Origin: Musicola paradisiaca NCPPB 2511
Lineage (GTDB): Bacteria > Pseudomonadota > Gammaproteobacteria > Enterobacterales > Enterobacteriaceae
NCBI RefSeq assembly: GCF_000400505.1
Contig: NZ_CM001857.1
Location: 1,388,731 to 1,452,730, forward strand
Reading direction: 5' to 3'
DNA: 64,000 nt
The position numbers were made by a program, and so were the translations under genes. The notes under the pieces were generated by a model. The model ran no database searches, was not told the DNA's origin, and was given only the letters and a program-made list of their open reading frames with translations. Each line of letters opens with the position of its first letter. The first letter of the stretch is position 1. Positions 26,648 through 38,191 of this stretch are shown here, piece by piece.

Positions 26648-27595
26648 TCAGCGGGAGGATGCGTCGGTTTGCAACGTGCGTAACAATGCCGGAAGGGATG
26701 CTTTTGCCGCCAGATAGCCTGCATGACGTGCTTGTTCACGCCCGTCGGCACTATTCATCGACGCCGGAGAAACGGAAGGCGCAATCACCACATCGGCAAA
26801 AGCGAGTTCCTGGTCGGCGAGCCGGCAACTCTGCACTTGTGAAACTCTGAGTATCATGGCGACAGCCGAGTGGGTGTCATAACCGGGGCCATGGCAGTAA
26901 ATATCCACCGCCACCACGATTTGCGCACCGAGGGCGCGTGCGGCCAGAACCGGCACCAGAGATACTACGCCGCCGTCGACGAATTGATTGCCGTCGGCGC
27001 GCACCGGCAGAAAAATCCCCGGAATGGCGGCGGATGCGCGCACCGCTTCCCCTGCATCTCCGGCGGTAATAACAAAAGGCAACGCATGATTCAGATCGGT
27101 GGCTACCGCTGCGAAGCGGGATGGGAAATGCTCGATAGTCTTGCCGCCCACCAGTTTGTTCGTCCAGCCGGCGAGCGCCTCGCCGCGAATAAAACCCGGC
27201 CCGGCCATCGAGACATCAGCCAGCGAGGACAAACTGGCGCCATCGGCGATGTGCCATAATTCTGCGGGAGAGACGCCGGAGGCATAAGCGGCGCCTACCA
27301 ACGCGCCAACGGAGGTTCCGACCACCATATCCGGATGGATCCCTGCTTCCTCCAATGCTTGCAGAACGCCGACGTGCGCGTACCCCCGCAGACCGCCGCC
27401 ACCCAGGGCCAGCGCAAGCCGGGCGGGACGGGGCGCGACGACCGGGCTGGAGGGCTCCGGGCGGGTTCGCAAGTGGGTATCGGTCAGCCATGCGCCTTGA
27501 AAGCCGGCATGGCGAGGAGAGGAGGAACACGCGCACATCGCGATGATCGCGAGTAGGATCATCATGGCATGCCGTTTTTTTGTCAGTCGCATCAT
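26648..27595 (-). CDS. Patatin-like phospholipase, predicted lipoprotein
   Basis: 315 residues. The N-terminus (MMRLTKKRHAMMILLAIIAM then CACSSS) is a lipoprotein signal, with a lipobox near Cys22. The patatin fold shows the oxyanion loop ALGGGGLRGYAHVGVL near residue 60, nucleophile motif GTSVGALVGA near 90 and catalytic Asp in DGGVVSLVPV near 200. The protein is likely an outer-membrane or periplasmic lipid hydrolase. Start overlaps the previous stop in TAATGATG, so translation is coupled to the NAD(P)-binding protein. Confidence 0.88.
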   Translation of the reverse strand: MMRLTKKRHAMMILLAIIAMCACSSSPRHAGFQGAWLTDTHLRTRPEPSSPVVAPRPARLALALGGGGLRGYAHVGVLQALEEAGIHPDMVVGTSVGALVGAAYASGVSPAELWHIADGASLSSLADVSMAGPGFIRGEALAGWTNKLVGGKTIEHFPSRFAAVATDLNHALPFVITAGDAGEAVRASAAIPGIFLPVRADGNQFVDGGVVSLVPVLAARALGAQIVVAVDIYCHGPGYDTHSAVAMILRVSQVQSCRLADQELAFADVVIAPSVSPASMNSADGREQARHAGYLAAKASLPALLRTLQTDASSR

Positions 27596-28290
27596 TATCT
27601 GGCGGCCCGCCCTGCCATCGACAGTTCCCGGTAATGCCAAATCACCTTGCCGTTCGCGTTGTTCAGCGTGTTGACCAGCGATAACGCGACGTCTTTTGCG
27701 CGTACAGGCCGGTAATTCCGCGGCAATACCGCAGCAAGCGGGCGGGCGATGGTCAGGGCTACCCGTTCCCAGAACCTGAAGGGTTGGTTCAGGTCGTGAC
27801 GGTTTCCCACCAGCAGCGAAGGACGTGCGATAACCAGCGCGGTCAGATTCAGCGCCGACAGCGCGTCTTCCAGCTCTCCTTTCGTCCGGCTGTAAAATGC
27901 GGAGGACTGCGTACTGGCTCCGACCGCGCTGACCATCGCCACACGTGTTGCGCCGGCGGCAACGGCGGCCTTGGCCACTGCCAGGTTGGCGCTGAAATCA
28001 ACCGCCCGGAACGCTGCCCGGTTTCCCGCTGCGCGAAGGGTGGTTCCAAGCGCAAGAAAAACTTCATCCACGGCGGGCAGCGTGGCGGGGAGTTGCGCAA
28101 AATCCACGATGTGGGTTGTGACCCGCGGCAGATTCATTGCTATATCGCGGCGGCTCAGCACATGAATTTCCGTTACGCTGCTGTCTGCGAGCAGGGCTTG
28201 CAGAATCTGTGAGCCAACCAGCCCTGTGGCGCCGGCAATAAGAACCCGACGGGCGGGCAGGGGAAATGATGTCACTCTATGCTCCTTCAT
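27595..28290 (-). CDS. NAD(P)-binding protein, NmrA/YbjT-HTATIP2-like atypical SDR
   Basis: 231 residues. Rossmann motif IAGATGLVGSQIL near residue 18; VDEVFLALGTTLRAAG and the middle motif AFYSRTKGELEDAL. No YxxxK proton relay of a classical SDR except the YSRTKG segment, which fits the HTATIP2-like group. Start ATG overlaps the AraC stop in TAATG. Confidence 0.85.
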   Translation of the reverse strand: MKEHRVTSFPLPARRVLIAGATGLVGSQILQALLADSSVTEIHVLSRRDIAMNLPRVTTHIVDFAQLPATLPAVDEVFLALGTTLRAAGNRAAFRAVDFSANLAVAKAAVAAGATRVAMVSAVGASTQSSAFYSRTKGELEDALSALNLTALVIARPSLLVGNRHDLNQPFRFWERVALTIARPLAAVLPRNYRPVRAKDVALSLVNTLNNANGKVIWHYRELSMAGRAAR

Positions 28291-29309
28291 TAATGCGCTC
28301 GCACGATAGCGCGCGTACTGTCTGGCGTCTGGCCTGTCCATTCATGAAAGGCTCGGTAAAAGGAGTTCGGATCCTCAAATCCCAGCAGAAAGGCAATTTC
28401 GCCCGCCGGCATGCGCGTATTTTCAAGATAATGGCGCGCCAGCTTCTCTCGCGTGAGATTCACCAGCGACCGGAAATTTTCGCCTTCCTCGCCAAGACGC
28501 CGTTGGAGAGTACGTCGGCTCATTGCCAGACGGCTGGCGACGGTATCTACGCTGACGGCATTGCCTGGCAGCAGTTCCAACAGTAGCGCCCGGACGCGAT
28601 CGGATATCGTGGCCTGTTCGTCAAGTTCGCTCAAGCGTCGGCGCAGTTCAGGTTCGAACACTTTCCACATGCCGTCGCTGGCCGTTAAAAAGGGGCGCAG
28701 GCTATCGGCGGCGGAAAACGTGATGGTCGGACGCAAACCGGTTTGAATATCACACCCGAAAAAATGAACGTAATGCCGGATATAAGATTGTGCCGGCAAT
28801 GTGGGCAGAACGACGCGGATTGCTTTTATCGCATCGCGCGTACCGAGTTCAGCCAGACGGATGAAAAAGGCCAATTCAGCCACCTGCAATGACTGCGGCA
28901 CATGCGTCGATGCATACAGCCAGGAAGGCGAAATCGTCATATCTCCTGCTGAATCCACGCTGATCTCCAGATTCATCGGCGCCATGAGGTGTTTGTATTT
29001 CGCCAGCCGCTGGATGGCCTGCATCAAATTGCTACTGCATAAGGCGGCAAACAGAGGGGGATCAAAAAAATCCGCCGAGACTTTTTGCGCGATCTGAATC
29101 GGAAATAACGGGTTGCTGACTTCGTCTTCAATGCCCTGCCAAAAAAGGAAGTAATCTTCCGTAGATAGCCCCTGTCCGGTTCTTAACAGCAAATCATCAG
29201 GCAAGCCGGTTCTTCTCAGGACATGCTCAGCACTGATGCCCATGTCCTTAAACAGCACCCGCCAGCTGGCATTCAGGTAAAACATTTTGTTGCGCGTCAT
29301 GTTAATCAC
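28290..29309 (-). CDS. AraC-family regulator with arabinose_bd-type N-terminal domain
   Basis: 339 residues. Residues about 20-200 resemble the PF12625 domain found in regulators such as OruR/ArgR-like AraC proteins; the C-terminal DNA-binding domain shows VASRLAMSRRTLQRRLGEEG and IAFLLGFEDPNSFYRAFHEWTG. It is the first gene of a run of five that overlap or lie close (regulator, NAD(P)-binding protein, patatin, two SDRs), and so probably controls them. Effector unknown, likely a lipid or fatty compound by context. Confidence 0.9.
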   Translation of the reverse strand: MINMTRNKMFYLNASWRVLFKDMGISAEHVLRRTGLPDDLLLRTGQGLSTEDYFLFWQGIEDEVSNPLFPIQIAQKVSADFFDPPLFAALCSSNLMQAIQRLAKYKHLMAPMNLEISVDSAGDMTISPSWLYASTHVPQSLQVAELAFFIRLAELGTRDAIKAIRVVLPTLPAQSYIRHYVHFFGCDIQTGLRPTITFSAADSLRPFLTASDGMWKVFEPELRRRLSELDEQATISDRVRALLLELLPGNAVSVDTVASRLAMSRRTLQRRLGEEGENFRSLVNLTREKLARHYLENTRMPAGEIAFLLGFEDPNSFYRAFHEWTGQTPDSTRAIVRAH

Positions 29310-29461
29310 TTAGTCCATCGGGAAAAGACGTTATCAGGAATCGTTGAGATTCATTCTAGTGAAAAATGGCAGGAAGTGACTTGCTAATTGCGCCTGAATA
29401 CTCACGGTCTACGCCAGAACTACAACGGAGTAGGGCCTGTTTGGGGTGTTATGATAAGTGC

Positions 29462-29476
29462 ATTACGCCGTGTAAT
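29462..29476. promoter_or_regulatory. Inverted repeat upstream of ccdA, possible autoregulatory operator
   Basis: ATTAC-GCCGT-GTAAT lies 30 bp upstream of the ccdA start, in the position where CcdA dimers (or CcdA-CcdB) bind and repress their own operon. Confidence 0.4.
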
Positions 29477-29505
29477 ACGCTCGTATCTCATACAGGGGAG
29501 AAGCC

Positions 29506-29742
29506 ATGACAGTGAAACAACGCAACACGCAGAGCGTGACCATGACGGTAGATCGTGCCTTACTGGCTCGTGCGCGTGAGGCCGGCATTAACCTGAGCGC
29601 CACCCTGACAGCCGCCCTGGATGCAGAGCTTCGCCAGCATGAAGCGAAAAAATGGCAGGAAGAGAACAGGGAGGCCATCGACGCATTAAATCATTTTCAT
29701 GATGAACAGGATTGTTTTAGCGATGAATACCGGACGTTTTGA
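29506..29742 (+). CDS. ccdA: CcdA-family antitoxin (orphan)
   Basis: 78 residues. The N-terminal ribbon-helix-helix part (QSVTMTVDRALLARAREAGINLSA) would bind DNA; the C-terminal part (WQEENREAIDALNHFHDEQDCFSDEYR) resembles the toxin-neutralising region. GGGGAG lies upstream of ATG 29506. Normally encoded just before ccdB, which here is a broken remnant, so the antitoxin now stands alone. Confidence 0.9.
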   Translation: MTVKQRNTQSVTMTVDRALLARAREAGINLSATLTAALDAELRQHEAKKWQEENREAIDALNHFHDEQDCFSDEYRTF

Positions 29743-29744
29743 CC

Positions 29745-29905
29745 GTGCGATTCACCGTATACGCTAATACGGGAGATGCGTCGTTTACCCGCTGTTGCTC
29801 GATGTCACGAGCGATATTATTGGACGGCTACATCGTCGGATAGAGATCCCGTTGCTCCCGGTTGAAACGTACCCGGCAGGCTGCCGACCAACCCATATTG
29901 TCTAG
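29745..29905 (+). pseudogene. ccdB: CcdB-type gyrase toxin remnant
   Basis: Starts at GTG three bases after the ccdA stop: RFTVYANTGDAS. A one-base loss near 29783-29786 shifts the frame. The rest reads PLLLDVTSDIIGRL and RRIEIPLLPVETYPAG in the next frame, then stops at 29903-29905. CcdB proteins are about 101-105 residues, and the C-terminal third, needed for gyrase binding, is missing. Confidence 0.8.
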
Positions 29906-29911
29906 GGACGA

Positions 29912-30549
29912 TCACCCAGACCGTGATATGTGCCTATCCGATGGCGGCTCCACGGTACTGATGGCCTCGATGATTTCGTGTAGGTGCTCCACCACCGTCA
30001 GCCCCTGGGCGGCCATCATTGTCGCCTGCGATGGGCGAACCAGAAAGCCGTTGTGCGCCAGGCGCAGCATGGCAAGATCGTTGAAGGCGTCACCCGCGGC
30101 CAGAACGTGGCAACCCTGTTCCAGTAAGCGGGAGATGTGTTCCTCTTGCCATTTCGATCAGCCCATGCACATCCGGTTATCCAGCCGTCTGCATCTGTCT
30201 CCAGCGAGTGGCAGAATGACTCTGGTGAGCCTAGGGCATCAAGTAATGTGCCAGCCAATTCGTAGAAACAATCCGAGACGATGTGGATCCGGTAGCCTTG
30301 TTGTTGTGTGAGTTGTTGGAGAAATGCAACCGCATCGGGATAAGTCTGAGTTTTCGCGATCATCGATTGCACGTCCCGCAGGCGTAGGCCGTTTTTGCGG
30401 AGATGATCGAGACGCCAGCGCATCAGTGCGGGGTAGTCGGGTTCCTCCCGCGTGGTGATGGACAGTGCTTCGATACCGCTGGCTTGCGCTATCTGTGGCC
30501 ACAATTCTGGAATCAGAACACCTTCGAGATCAATACAGGCCATTTTCAT
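29912..30549 (-). pseudogene. thrH: ThrH-like HAD phosphatase (phosphoserine/homoserine type), frameshifted
   Basis: The first part (from MKMACIDLEGVLIPE, HAD motif I with DLEG) reads cleanly to about 30150: TREEPDYPALMRWRLDHL, IHIVSDCFYELAGTLLDALG. There the frame shifts by one base. The other frame continues with WQEEHISRLLEQGCHVLAAGD, FNDLAMLRLAHNGFLVRPS and EHLHEIIEAIS to a TGA at 29912-29914, giving about 212 codons, close to ThrH (about 205). Motif IV GDAFND is in the shifted part, so the product is likely inactive. GGAGG precedes ATG 30547-30549. It follows the exporter gene by 16 bp. Confidence 0.85.
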
Positions 30550-30565
30550 CAGATTTTCCTCCTTC

Positions 30566-31183
30566 TCAGACGCTGACATTGGTAAAAGCCAAAGATGTAC
30601 CGAGCACGATCAGGGCAACGCCGATGAACTTGTCGACAGTCAGCTGGTGTTCGAGCAAACGACGGCGCATGACTGGGGCGGCGAAGAACAGCGCAACGAT
30701 GCTGAACCAGATCCAGTGAGATACCGACATGAACAGACCGTAGGCGAAGTTGTGGCTCATCGGACTGTCCGCATGGACAACCTGGGTATAGGTAGCGACA
30801 ACGAAAAGCATGGTTTTGGGATTGAGTGCGTTGGTCAGGAAGCCCATGCGGAAAGCCGCCAGTGTAGATGGCGCAGAGCCGGAAGCCTCTCCCAGTTTGA
30901 GCACCGCTTGGTTGGTCAGCGATTTGTACCCGAGGTAGATCAGGTAAGAGGCACCCAGTACCTTCATTGTCATGAACAGCAGGGGTGAGTTGACGATGAC
31001 TACGGCGATACCCAGCACCGTATACATCACATGGATCTGTACGCCGCAGGCAATACCAAACGCAGAAATTAGGCCGGTGCGTGCTCCGAAGGCATAACTG
31101 TTTCGGGTGACCATCGCGAAATCGGGGCCGGGACTGATAACGGCCAGAATTGTGATGGTGGCGACTGCAATCAGTTCGTTCAT
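30566..31183 (-). CDS. LysE/RhtB-family amino acid exporter
   Basis: 205 residues with five to six membrane segments. Family start MNELIAVATITILAVISPGPDFAMVTRNS contains the conserved SPGPD motif; GASYLIYLGYKSL and FLTNALNPKTMLFVVA are typical. Exports amino acids or derivatives. It lies between a 2-oxoglutarate dioxygenase gene (56 bp upstream) and a thrH-like gene, so it may expel the hydroxylated amino acid product (inference). Start chosen at ATG 31181-31183, at the family N-terminus. Confidence 0.92.
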   Translation of the reverse strand: MNELIAVATITILAVISPGPDFAMVTRNSYAFGARTGLISAFGIACGVQIHVMYTVLGIAVVIVNSPLLFMTMKVLGASYLIYLGYKSLTNQAVLKLGEASGSAPSTLAAFRMGFLTNALNPKTMLFVVATYTQVVHADSPMSHNFAYGLFMSVSHWIWFSIVALFFAAPVMRRRLLEHQLTVDKFIGVALIVLGTSLAFTNVSV

Positions 31184-31239
31184 TGTTTTAAAACTCCATT
31201 CGAATGCTGTGGAACGATCGGACCGCTCCACAGACGGTG

Positions 31240-32016
31240 TCAGCGCTTGTTGAAGGTGATGACGAGGACGTCGCGATAACCCTGTTGGGTGGGATCGCTT
31301 GCAAGGATGGGCGTCACTCCATGCATGGTGCGTTCGTCGTTGACGATAGCAGCGTCGAGAGGTACTGACAGTGTGTAGCGGGCGAGCTTCTGGCGATCTC
31401 TGTCGTAGATGCCAGTCTCACCATTCAGTACGTTGACGCGGTTGACCAGCATCATGAATACGAAGCTTACACCGTCACGGTGGATTCCTTCAGGAGTGGG
31501 CAATGCTTGCGCACTGGTAGCGACGATCCGGAATTGATGAACCTCAATATGCCAATCGTAGAAAGGCGCCAGGTTGTTAAATGTGGCTCGGCACAGTTCC
31601 AGCGCCGACATCAAAATCCTCCCTGAAGCAATCGACGGCTCAATGGAGGCGAAATGCCGGGCAACACCGCCGTTAAGGGGGTTGTATGTGACGCCCTGAT
31701 AGTGGGGTTGTGGTGGTTCAATCTGGACGCCGGAGGTCGATGTGGCGCTGTAGACCCCGTGGCGTCGAAACCGATACGTCCCACCGTCTTTCATGAACTG
31801 GTCTTGTTCCAGTCGGTTCCAGCTCTCTTGGAATTCGATCCAGTCGTCCAGCATGTCTTCATCCTCAGCGGAGAGCAGCGACTGGGTCATTTCGGATGGC
31901 AGTATGATGTAGTCTTTTTTGGCGATGATTTTGCACAGATTGTTGATGCGAACATGACTTGCCGCCGGTTTCAGCTTTGGCTCAACAATGCTTGTTTCAG
32001 ACGATAATATCTCCAT
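31240..32016 (-). CDS. Fe(II)/2-oxoglutarate dioxygenase, free amino acid hydroxylase type (PF10014)
   Basis: 258 residues. Iron ligands fit HRD (GIHRDGVSFVFMML, near residue 180) and the distal His in ERTMHGVTPI (near 230). The Arg for 2-oxoglutarate lies in YRDVLVITF close to the C-terminus. The family (2OG-Fe_Oxy_2) includes the L-isoleucine 4-hydroxylase IDO of Bacillus thuringiensis and relatives that hydroxylate or sulfoxidise free aliphatic amino acids. The substrate here is unknown. Followed by an exporter gene and divergent from a LysR regulator 80 bp away, a compact regulator-enzyme-exporter module. Base composition around it is lower in GC than in the flanks. Confidence 0.88.
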   Translation of the reverse strand: MEILSSETSIVEPKLKPAASHVRINNLCKIIAKKDYIILPSEMTQSLLSAEDEDMLDDWIEFQESWNRLEQDQFMKDGGTYRFRRHGVYSATSTSGVQIEPPQPHYQGVTYNPLNGGVARHFASIEPSIASGRILMSALELCRATFNNLAPFYDWHIEVHQFRIVATSAQALPTPEGIHRDGVSFVFMMLVNRVNVLNGETGIYDRDRQKLARYTLSVPLDAAIVNDERTMHGVTPILASDPTQQGYRDVLVITFNKR

Positions 32017-32096
32017 TTATTACCCCAATATTTATTTTTTCGTTGGTTTTTGTGTGGTTTCGATTGAATTATTGAGTGCTTGTACTGGAGAAAAAA

Positions 32097-33044
32097 GTGA
32101 TTTATCTTGAAGGAAATCTGTCAAATTTCGTCGTGTATATGAAACTTCCATCGTTAGCCTCATTCCGCTTTTTCGAAGCGGCAGCTCAAACCGGCAGCTT
32201 TGTGAAAGCGGCTGAACAACTGCATGTGACGCATGGCGCCGTCAGTCGGCAGGTACGGCTTTTGGAAGCGGCTCTGGGGGTCGAGTTGTTTGAGCGGCGT
32301 AATCGGGCGATTTTCCTGAGCGCGGCTGGGCGCTCATTGCATGCGACCACCACCTCGGTGTTTGAGCAACTCGAAGGTGCCGTGTATCGATTGCAGCAGT
32401 CGGCTCGGGAAGAGGTGATTGTGCTGTCCTGTGAGCCGACCATTGCCATGAAATGGCTGATTCCCCGGCTTCCCGCGTTTCATCGTGCAAACCCTGATAT
32501 AAACCTACATCTTGTAGCTGCCGGTGGACCGATTGATTTCGCCAGGTCCGGGATCGATATGGCGCTACGTCGCAATGACTTCCATTGGGATCAGGATGTT
32601 CATGCCGAGAAAATCTGTGATGAGTGGATGGGGCCGGTAACCCGTGCAAAGGAGGAACCTAAGGTACGCCTTGATGGTGTGCGATTGCTGCACTCGGGAA
32701 CCCGGCCGAAAGCATGGTCGGCCTGGCAACGCTTGTCGGGTGTTTCAACGAAAGGCAGCATCCGCGTGGACTACGAACATTTCTACCTGTGTGTTCAGGC
32801 CGCGGCATCTGGCTTGGGCATGGCTATGGTTTCGTTCCTGATGGTGCAGGACGAACTGGAAAGTGGGCAGCTATATGCTCCTTACGGTTTTATTCGCGAT
32901 GGTTCCAGCTATTGTCTACTGTCGCCAAAGGCCCTGAGTCAGAACGAAAAGTGCGACCGGTTCAAAAAATGGCTTGTGGCGGAGGCCGCGTCAAGCCTCT
33001 CGGCAAATTTGCCCCTATATGTCCAGACACCGGTTATCACTTAA
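32097..33044 (+). CDS. LysR-family regulator, GcvA-like
   Basis: The core starts MKLPSLASFRFFEAAAQTGSFVKAAEQLHVTHGAVSRQVRLLE, the GcvA/AmpR-type helix-turn-helix, at 32139. GTG 32097 has GGAG six bases upstream and is chosen here, adding 14 residues; ATG 32139 lacks a ribosome site but matches the family N-terminus. The effector domain follows from VIVLSCEPTIAMKWLIPRLP. Divergent from the dioxygenase gene and its likely regulator. Confidence 0.9.
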   Translation: MIYLEGNLSNFVVYMKLPSLASFRFFEAAAQTGSFVKAAEQLHVTHGAVSRQVRLLEAALGVELFERRNRAIFLSAAGRSLHATTTSVFEQLEGAVYRLQQSAREEVIVLSCEPTIAMKWLIPRLPAFHRANPDINLHLVAAGGPIDFARSGIDMALRRNDFHWDQDVHAEKICDEWMGPVTRAKEEPKVRLDGVRLLHSGTRPKAWSAWQRLSGVSTKGSIRVDYEHFYLCVQAAASGLGMAMVSFLMVQDELESGQLYAPYGFIRDGSSYCLLSPKALSQNEKCDRFKKWLVAEAASSLSANLPLYVQTPVIT

Positions 33045-33101
33045 CCCATGACTGGAACGGTGCCGCAGATATTCCCGTAGCGGGCAGTGCTGTTCGGCGG
33101 G

Positions 33102-33329
33102 TTATCGGCTGATGGCTGAAGACCCTGAAATCTCAAAAAGTGAATGTGTTGGTTTACAGGCCATGGCCCGGAATCCGTGGCCGCAGATGTTATTTTGGAT
33201 GCGATATTTAAGATACCAGAGACGTGAACCAGTGGGTTTAACGTGAAGATACAGGCCGTGAGAATCGGAGACTTTGAAGGGTTTTGCGGAGGGTTTTACG
33301 TTGCGGATTTTTGAGTCGTTAAGCGACAT
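33102..33329 (-). pseudogene. Integrase stub (P4-type tyrosine recombinase N-terminus)
   Basis: The first 44 or so residues (MSLNDSKIRNVKPSAKPFKV, SDSHGLYLHVKPTGSRLWYL) match the N-terminal DUF4102 arm-binding domain of P4-family integrases. From about 33195 downwards the frame no longer resembles an integrase, and the catalytic domain is gone. It sits 163 bp downstream of tRNA-Asn, the usual place of such an integrase, so it marks a former integrative element. Confidence 0.85.
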
Positions 33330-33492
33330 GTGGGGGTCACGCCATTATCGAACCGGAAAGACCCCAAATCTGACCACCAAATTCTCCCGATGCGGAGGGT
33401 AAACCGGGCATCCATCAGAAAGGGTTTTGATGCTATCGCGTTGGATATAAAAGCAAAAAGCAGATGCCTTTCGACATCTGCTTTTCTGAATT

Positions 33493-33568
33493 TGGCTCCT
33501 CTGACTGGACTCGAACCAGTGACATACGGATTAACAGTCCGCCGTTCTACCGACTGAACTACAGAGGA
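33493..33568 (-). tRNA. tRNA-Asn (GTT)
   Basis: 76 nt on the minus strand, from TCCTCTGTAGTTCAG to AGTCAGAGGAGCCA with encoded CCA at 33493-33495. Acceptor stem TCCTCTG/CAGAGGA, T-loop GGTTCGAGTCC and anticodon GTT in GGACTGTTAATCC. tRNA-Asn genes are common island integration sites in enterobacteria, and an integrase stub lies just downstream of its 3' end. Confidence 0.97.
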
Positions 33569-33720
33569 ATCGGTGAAGTGGGGCGCATGATAACGGTGGG
33601 GATGTTGTATGTCAAAGGCAGAACACCTATTTTCGGCGCGTTTGGCGAGGGATTGCTCAATAGGGTGATTTTTCTTGGTAAACCCCTGCGTTTTTTCATG
33701 GGAGGCCGACGCGGCGGATA

Positions 33721-33750
33721 ACAGACCGGCAGCGCTGGCCGCCGGTCTGT
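33721..33750 (-). terminator. Hairpin downstream of lacZ
   Basis: ACAGACCGGC (33721-33730) pairs with GCCGGTCTGT (33741-33750) around a 10-base loop, seven bases beyond the lacZ stop. On the minus strand it is followed by TATCC rather than a T run, so strength is moderate. Confidence 0.6.
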
Positions 33751-33756
33751 CAGGGT

Positions 33757-36920
<3,164 letters not shown>

Positions 36921-36997
36921 TATAGCATAAAAAAGGATGGAAATGAGTAAGACAAGGGATGAACGGAAGGTGCCGACGATCACAAAATCGTCGATGC

Positions 36998-38071
36998 TTA
37001 TCCTTGCAACCGCCGTGCGAGCGCGATCAATTGATGAGCGATGGCCTGAGCGTCTGGGGTCTTTGATGCATAGTGCGCCGTGGTCTGTCGTTCCACCAGC
37101 ACGGTTTCCAACAACAGAGAGGCAGCCGGCTCCTGCGCCAGCAGACGGGCGACCAGATGCAGCACGGCTTCGTGGCCTAATTGGCGGAAATCCTGCCGAA
37201 TGGTGGTCAGCGGCGGCTGGTAATACGCGCTGTCCTGGGTATCGTCAAATCCGATAACCGAGATCTGATCCGGTACGCTTAATCCATATTCGTGCAACGC
37301 CCGCAGCACGCCGAGCGCCATCTGATCGTTGGCGACCACGATGGCGCTCGGTTGGGGCGATGCCATCAAGAGTTGTGGCGTGCAACGATAACCGGACTGT
37401 GCGCTCCAGTCGCCTTCGGCAACGGCGCAGGGCGAGAGCTGATGATCGCGTAAGCCTTGCAGCCAGCCTTCGTAACGCAAGCGGGCGGAAACGGCGCTGA
37501 GCGGGCCGGTCAGCAGCGCGATCCGGCGATGCTCCCGCGTGACCAGATGCTCAATCGCCAGCCTCGCCCCTTGGAGCGGATCGAACATAACGCGGGGCCA
37601 GGGGGTATCGGGTTGAGTATCCAGAAACAACACCGGCGTCGTCGCACAAAGCTGGCTGAGCGGTTCGGCCATTGCCGGCTCCTGCGGGACGTTGACGATA
37701 ATCCCGTCGACCCGTTGCGCCAGCAGCTCGCTGACGGCGCGCCGGGCGTCATACCCGTCGGCGGCACTGAGCATGGCGACCACCACGTTGAACCCCTGTG
37801 CGCTGGCGGTGGTTTTGATGGCGGCCGCGATTTGAGACGGCGCATGCAGCGACAGATCGATAGTCGCCAGCCCGATGGTGGTGGGGCGCCGACGCGCCAA
37901 CTGTTGGGCGACGCGGTTGGGAATATAGTTGAGCGCCGCCATGGCCTGCTCGACCTTCGCTTTGGTCGCGGGAGAAACCTGGGGCGAGCGGTTCAGTACG
38001 CGGGATACGGTCTGGTACGAAACCCCGGCATAGGCGGCCACTTCGTTCAAGGTTACGGGTTTCGTTTTCAT
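36998..38071 (-). CDS. lacI: LacI-type lac repressor
   Basis: 357 residues. The recognition helix YAGVSYQTVSRVLN is identical to E. coli LacI at the operator-contacting residues (Tyr19, Gln20 and Arg24 here), which fits the conserved operator downstream. Hinge helix with NRVAQQLA, then the sugar-binding core (VDGIIVNVPQEP, ISVIGFDDTQDSAYYQPPLTTIRQDF) and an LxQ-like C-terminal region (ALARRLQG). Start at MKTKPVTLNEVAAYAG (38069-38071). Lies directly upstream of lacZ in the same direction. Confidence 0.93.
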   Translation of the reverse strand: MKTKPVTLNEVAAYAGVSYQTVSRVLNRSPQVSPATKAKVEQAMAALNYIPNRVAQQLARRRPTTIGLATIDLSLHAPSQIAAAIKTTASAQGFNVVVAMLSAADGYDARRAVSELLAQRVDGIIVNVPQEPAMAEPLSQLCATTPVLFLDTQPDTPWPRVMFDPLQGARLAIEHLVTREHRRIALLTGPLSAVSARLRYEGWLQGLRDHQLSPCAVAEGDWSAQSGYRCTPQLLMASPQPSAIVVANDQMALGVLRALHEYGLSVPDQISVIGFDDTQDSAYYQPPLTTIRQDFRQLGHEAVLHLVARLLAQEPAASLLLETVLVERQTTAHYASKTPDAQAIAHQLIALARRLQG

Positions 38072-38145
38072 GACGGGGTTCCTGGGTATCGGGCAGGGCG
38101 TCATGATAGCAGATGTCCGGTCGGCAAGGGATTGTCGAGCGGTAT

Positions 38146-38181
38146 CCCGCGCGAGCCGCCATGGGGAGCGGGCCGCGCGGG
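38146..38181. terminator. GC-rich hairpin between the racemase and lacI genes
   Basis: CCCGCGCG (38146-38153) pairs with CGCGCGGG (38174-38181), with further GCC/GGC pairing inside. It lies downstream of the racemase stop and has no T run. Confidence 0.4.
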
Positions 38182-38191
38182 TGTTGGGGTA

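Noticed and set aside
33045..33194. C-terminal part of the integrase open frame as coding sequence
   Set aside because: After about residue 44 it no longer resembles any integrase; the frame is open by chance.
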